Source: Sphingomonas sp. HDW15A (GTDB taxonomy: Bacteria > Pseudomonadota > Alphaproteobacteria > Sphingomonadales > Sphingomonadaceae). Taken from it: a stretch of DNA of 64,000 nt. Location of the stretch: the NCBI RefSeq assembly GCF_011301715.1, contig NZ_CP049870.1:1488001-1552000 (forward strand). Reading direction: 5' to 3'. The notes below the pieces were generated by a model. It was given only the letters and a program-made list of their open reading frames with translations. It made no database searches and was not told the DNA's origin. This document shows, piece by piece, positions 62,347 to 64,000 of the stretch. Every line of letters begins with the position of its first letter. Positions within the stretch are counted from its first letter, which is position 1. Position numbers and translations under genes: made by a program.

Positions 62347-64000
62347 TCAGGCCTCCGAAGCCGGCTCTTCTGCCACGACTTCTTCCGCCGGCACTTCAGC
62401 CTCGGCCTCGGCCTCGGCCTTCTTGGACTTTTTCGCAGGCTTGGCTTCAGCTTCCTCGGCGTCAGCCTTCTTTGCCTTGGCCGGCTTGGCCTCGGCGTCG
62501 TCGGCCTTCTTCGCCTTGCCGGCCGGCTTGGTGCCGGCTTCCTTCAAGGCTGCGCCAAGGATGTCGCCAAGCGACGCGCCGCTGTCGGACGAGCCGTACT
62601 GCGCAACCGCCTGCTTCTCCTCGGCGATCTGAAGTGCCTTGATCGAGAAGTTCGGCTTCTTCGACCGGTCGAAACCGGTGACGAGCGCGTCGAACTTCTG
62701 GCCAACCTGGAAGCGCTCCGGACGTTGCTCGTCGCGGTCGCGGCCAAGGTCCGTGCGCTTGATGAAGCCGCTTGCTCCATCGTCGCCAATCTGGACTTCC
62801 AGCCCGCCATCGCGAACCTCGAGGACGGTGACCGTGACCGTGTCGCCCTTGTTCGCGCCAGCGCCGGCGCCAGTGCCGCCCTTGGCGACACCGCCCCGCT
62901 CAAGCTGCTTCATGCCAAGGCTGATCCGCTCACGCTCGACGTCCACTTCCAGAACGACTGCCTTCACCATCTCGCCCTTGCGGTGGAGGTGAAGAGCGTC
63001 CTCGCCGGAGATGCCCCATGCGATGTCCGACATGTGCACCATGCCGTCGACGTCGCCCGGAAGACCGATGAACAGGCCGAACTCGGTCGAGTTCTTGACC
63101 TCGCCCTCGACCTCGGTTCCGACCGGATACTTCTCTGCGAAGTCCGCCCACGGATTCGCCTGGGCCTGCTTGAGGCCAAGCGAAATCCGGCGCTTTTCCT
63201 GATCGACTTCCAGCACCTTCACTTCGACTTCCTGGCTGGTCGAGACGATCTTGCCCGGATGGACGTTCTTCTTGGTCCAGCTCATTTCGGAAACGTGGAC
63301 CAGGCCTTCGATGCCTGGCTCCAGTTCCACGAAAGCGCCATACTCGGTGATGTTGGTCACGCGGCCGGTGAAAGTACCGTCGATCGGGTACTTGGCGGCG
63401 GCGCCTTCCCACGGGTCGGCTTCCAGCTGCTTCATGCCAAGGCTGATTCGCTGGGTATCGCGGTTGATGCGGATGATCTGCACCTTCACCGTATCGCCGA
63501 TGTTGATGATCTCGCCCGGGTGGTTGACGCGCTTGTAGCTGATGTCGGTGACGTGCAGCAGGCCGTCGATCCCGCCGAGGTCGACGAACGCACCGTAATC
63601 GGTGATGTTCTTGACGACGCCCTCGATCACCTGGCCCTCGGCCAGACTCTGGATGAGGCCGCTGCGCTGTTCGGCGCGGGTCTCTTCTAGGATGGCGCGG
63701 CGCGACACGACGATGTTGCCGCGGCGGCGGTCCATCTTCAGGATCTGGAACGGCTGGGCGATGTCCATCAGCGGGGCGACGTCGCGCACCGGACGAATGT
63801 CGACCTGGCTACCCGGAAGGAACGCCACGGCGCCGCCGAGGTCGACGGTGAAGCCGCCCTTGACGCGGCCGAAGATCGTGCCGTCGACGCGGTTGCCGGC
63901 TTCATATTCCTTCTCGAGCTTGTCCCACGCGGCTTCGCGGCGAGCGCGGTCGCGGCTCAGCATCGCTTCGCCCTGAGCGTTCTCGACGCGGTCGACATAG
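62347..64000 (-). CDS. rpsA: 30S ribosomal protein S1, N-terminus cut by window edge
   Basis: About 551 residues are visible, with the start beyond the right edge. Six S1-type OB-fold repeats can be followed, including GTIFGRVKGGFTVDLGGAVAFLPGSQVD, VIEGVVKNITDYGAFVDLGGIDGLLHVTDIS, GRVTNITEYGAFVELEPGIEGLVHVSEMSW and GEVKNSTEFGLFIGLPGDVDGMVHMSDIAWG. The C-terminal about 90 residues are a Lys/Ala/Glu-rich low-complexity tail (KAKKADDAEAKPAKAK). It binds mRNA on the ribosome. A terminator follows the stop. Confidence 0.95.
   Translation of the reverse strand, partial: YVDRVENAQGEAMLSRDRARREAAWDKLEKEYEAGNRVDGTIFGRVKGGFTVDLGGAVAFLPGSQVDIRPVRDVAPLMDIAQPFQILKMDRRRGNIVVSRRAILEETRAEQRSGLIQSLAEGQVIEGVVKNITDYGAFVDLGGIDGLLHVTDISYKRVNHPGEIINIGDTVKVQIIRINRDTQRISLGMKQLEADPWEGAAAKYPIDGTFTGRVTNITEYGAFVELEPGIEGLVHVSEMSWTKKNVHPGKIVSTSQEVEVKVLEVDQEKRRISLGLKQAQANPWADFAEKYPVGTEVEGEVKNSTEFGLFIGLPGDVDGMVHMSDIAWGISGEDALHLHRKGEMVKAVVLEVDVERERISLGMKQLERGGVAKGGTGAGAGANKGDTVTVTVLEVRDGGLEVQIGDDGASGFIKRTDLGRDRDEQRPERFQVGQKFDALVTGFDRSKKPNFSIKALQIAEEKQAVAQYGSSDSGASLGDILGAALKEAGTKPAGKAKKADDAEAKPAKAKKADAEEAEAKPAKKSKKAEAEAEAEVPAEEVVAEEPASEA

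Noticed and set aside
1..64000. Prophage, insertion sequences, integrons, CRISPR arrays
   Set aside because: No transposase, integrase, phage structural gene, repeat-spacer array or compositional break was seen on either strand.

Overview
This window is a 64 kb piece of high-GC alphaproteobacterial chromosome, most likely from Sphingomonadales (Sphingomonas/Sphingomicrobium-like). The evidence is the run lapA-pyrF-accD-folC, a circularly permuted two-piece tmRNA with an alphaproteobacterial ANDN-type tag, DUF2794/DUF3597/DUF2383 proteins, an Asn/Asp-rich small lipoprotein, and abundant housekeeping genes. I see no prophage, plasmid, CRISPR array, insertion sequence or integrase. It reads as core chromosome.

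Layout. 1-6.3 kb: leucine/acyl-CoA breakdown on the minus strand (isovaleryl-CoA dehydrogenase, methylcrotonyl-CoA carboxylase beta chain) interleaved with two c-type cytochromes, then a plus-strand thiolase. 6.5-9.7 kb: a large autotransporter-like surface protein with polyproline tail. 10-20 kb: SH3 protein, flavin oxidoreductase, nadC, metallophosphoesterase, phosphotransferase, a CHASE2 adenylate cyclase with a FecR-like partner, and an M3 peptidase. 20-26 kb: nudix, two TPM proteins and lemA in one minus operon, then mscL, an amidohydrolase and a lipoprotein. 26.4-26.7 kb: tmRNA. 27-34.6 kb: nudix, SWIB, divergent ldcA/mpl murein-recycling genes, a candidate 2H-phosphoesterase/HAD pair, and a LytS/LytTR two-component system. 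35-44 kb: symporter, cupredoxin, DUF proteins, UvrD-family helicase, a LprI-MliC lysozyme inhibitor, SDR and a serine hydrolase. 44-49 kb: lapA-pyrF-accD-folC, convergent with ampG. 49-56.6 kb: Rieske oxygenase, receiver protein, RluB-type synthase-rsmD, SRAP, DUF2157, DUF2794-cysE, TauE. 56.7-64 kb: oxyR, pgsA, LplT-like transporter, GGDEF/EAL protein, tRNA-Leu(UAA), ihfB and rpsA (cut by the right edge).

Two things stand out. First, five genes (liuB, a TPM gene, mpl, the LytS-like kinase, ampG) are each broken by exactly one missing base inside a G/C run, and the tmRNA acceptor stem looks one G short too. Homopolymer under-calling explains this better than gene decay. Second, several regulatory or functional units merit checking: a long hairpin that buries the oxyR ribosome-binding site and start codon, tandem hairpins with identical loops behind the tmRNA, a two-gene cassette that could be an RNA-end repair pair, an operator-like palindrome before DUF2157, and the absence of trpFBA between pyrF and accD.
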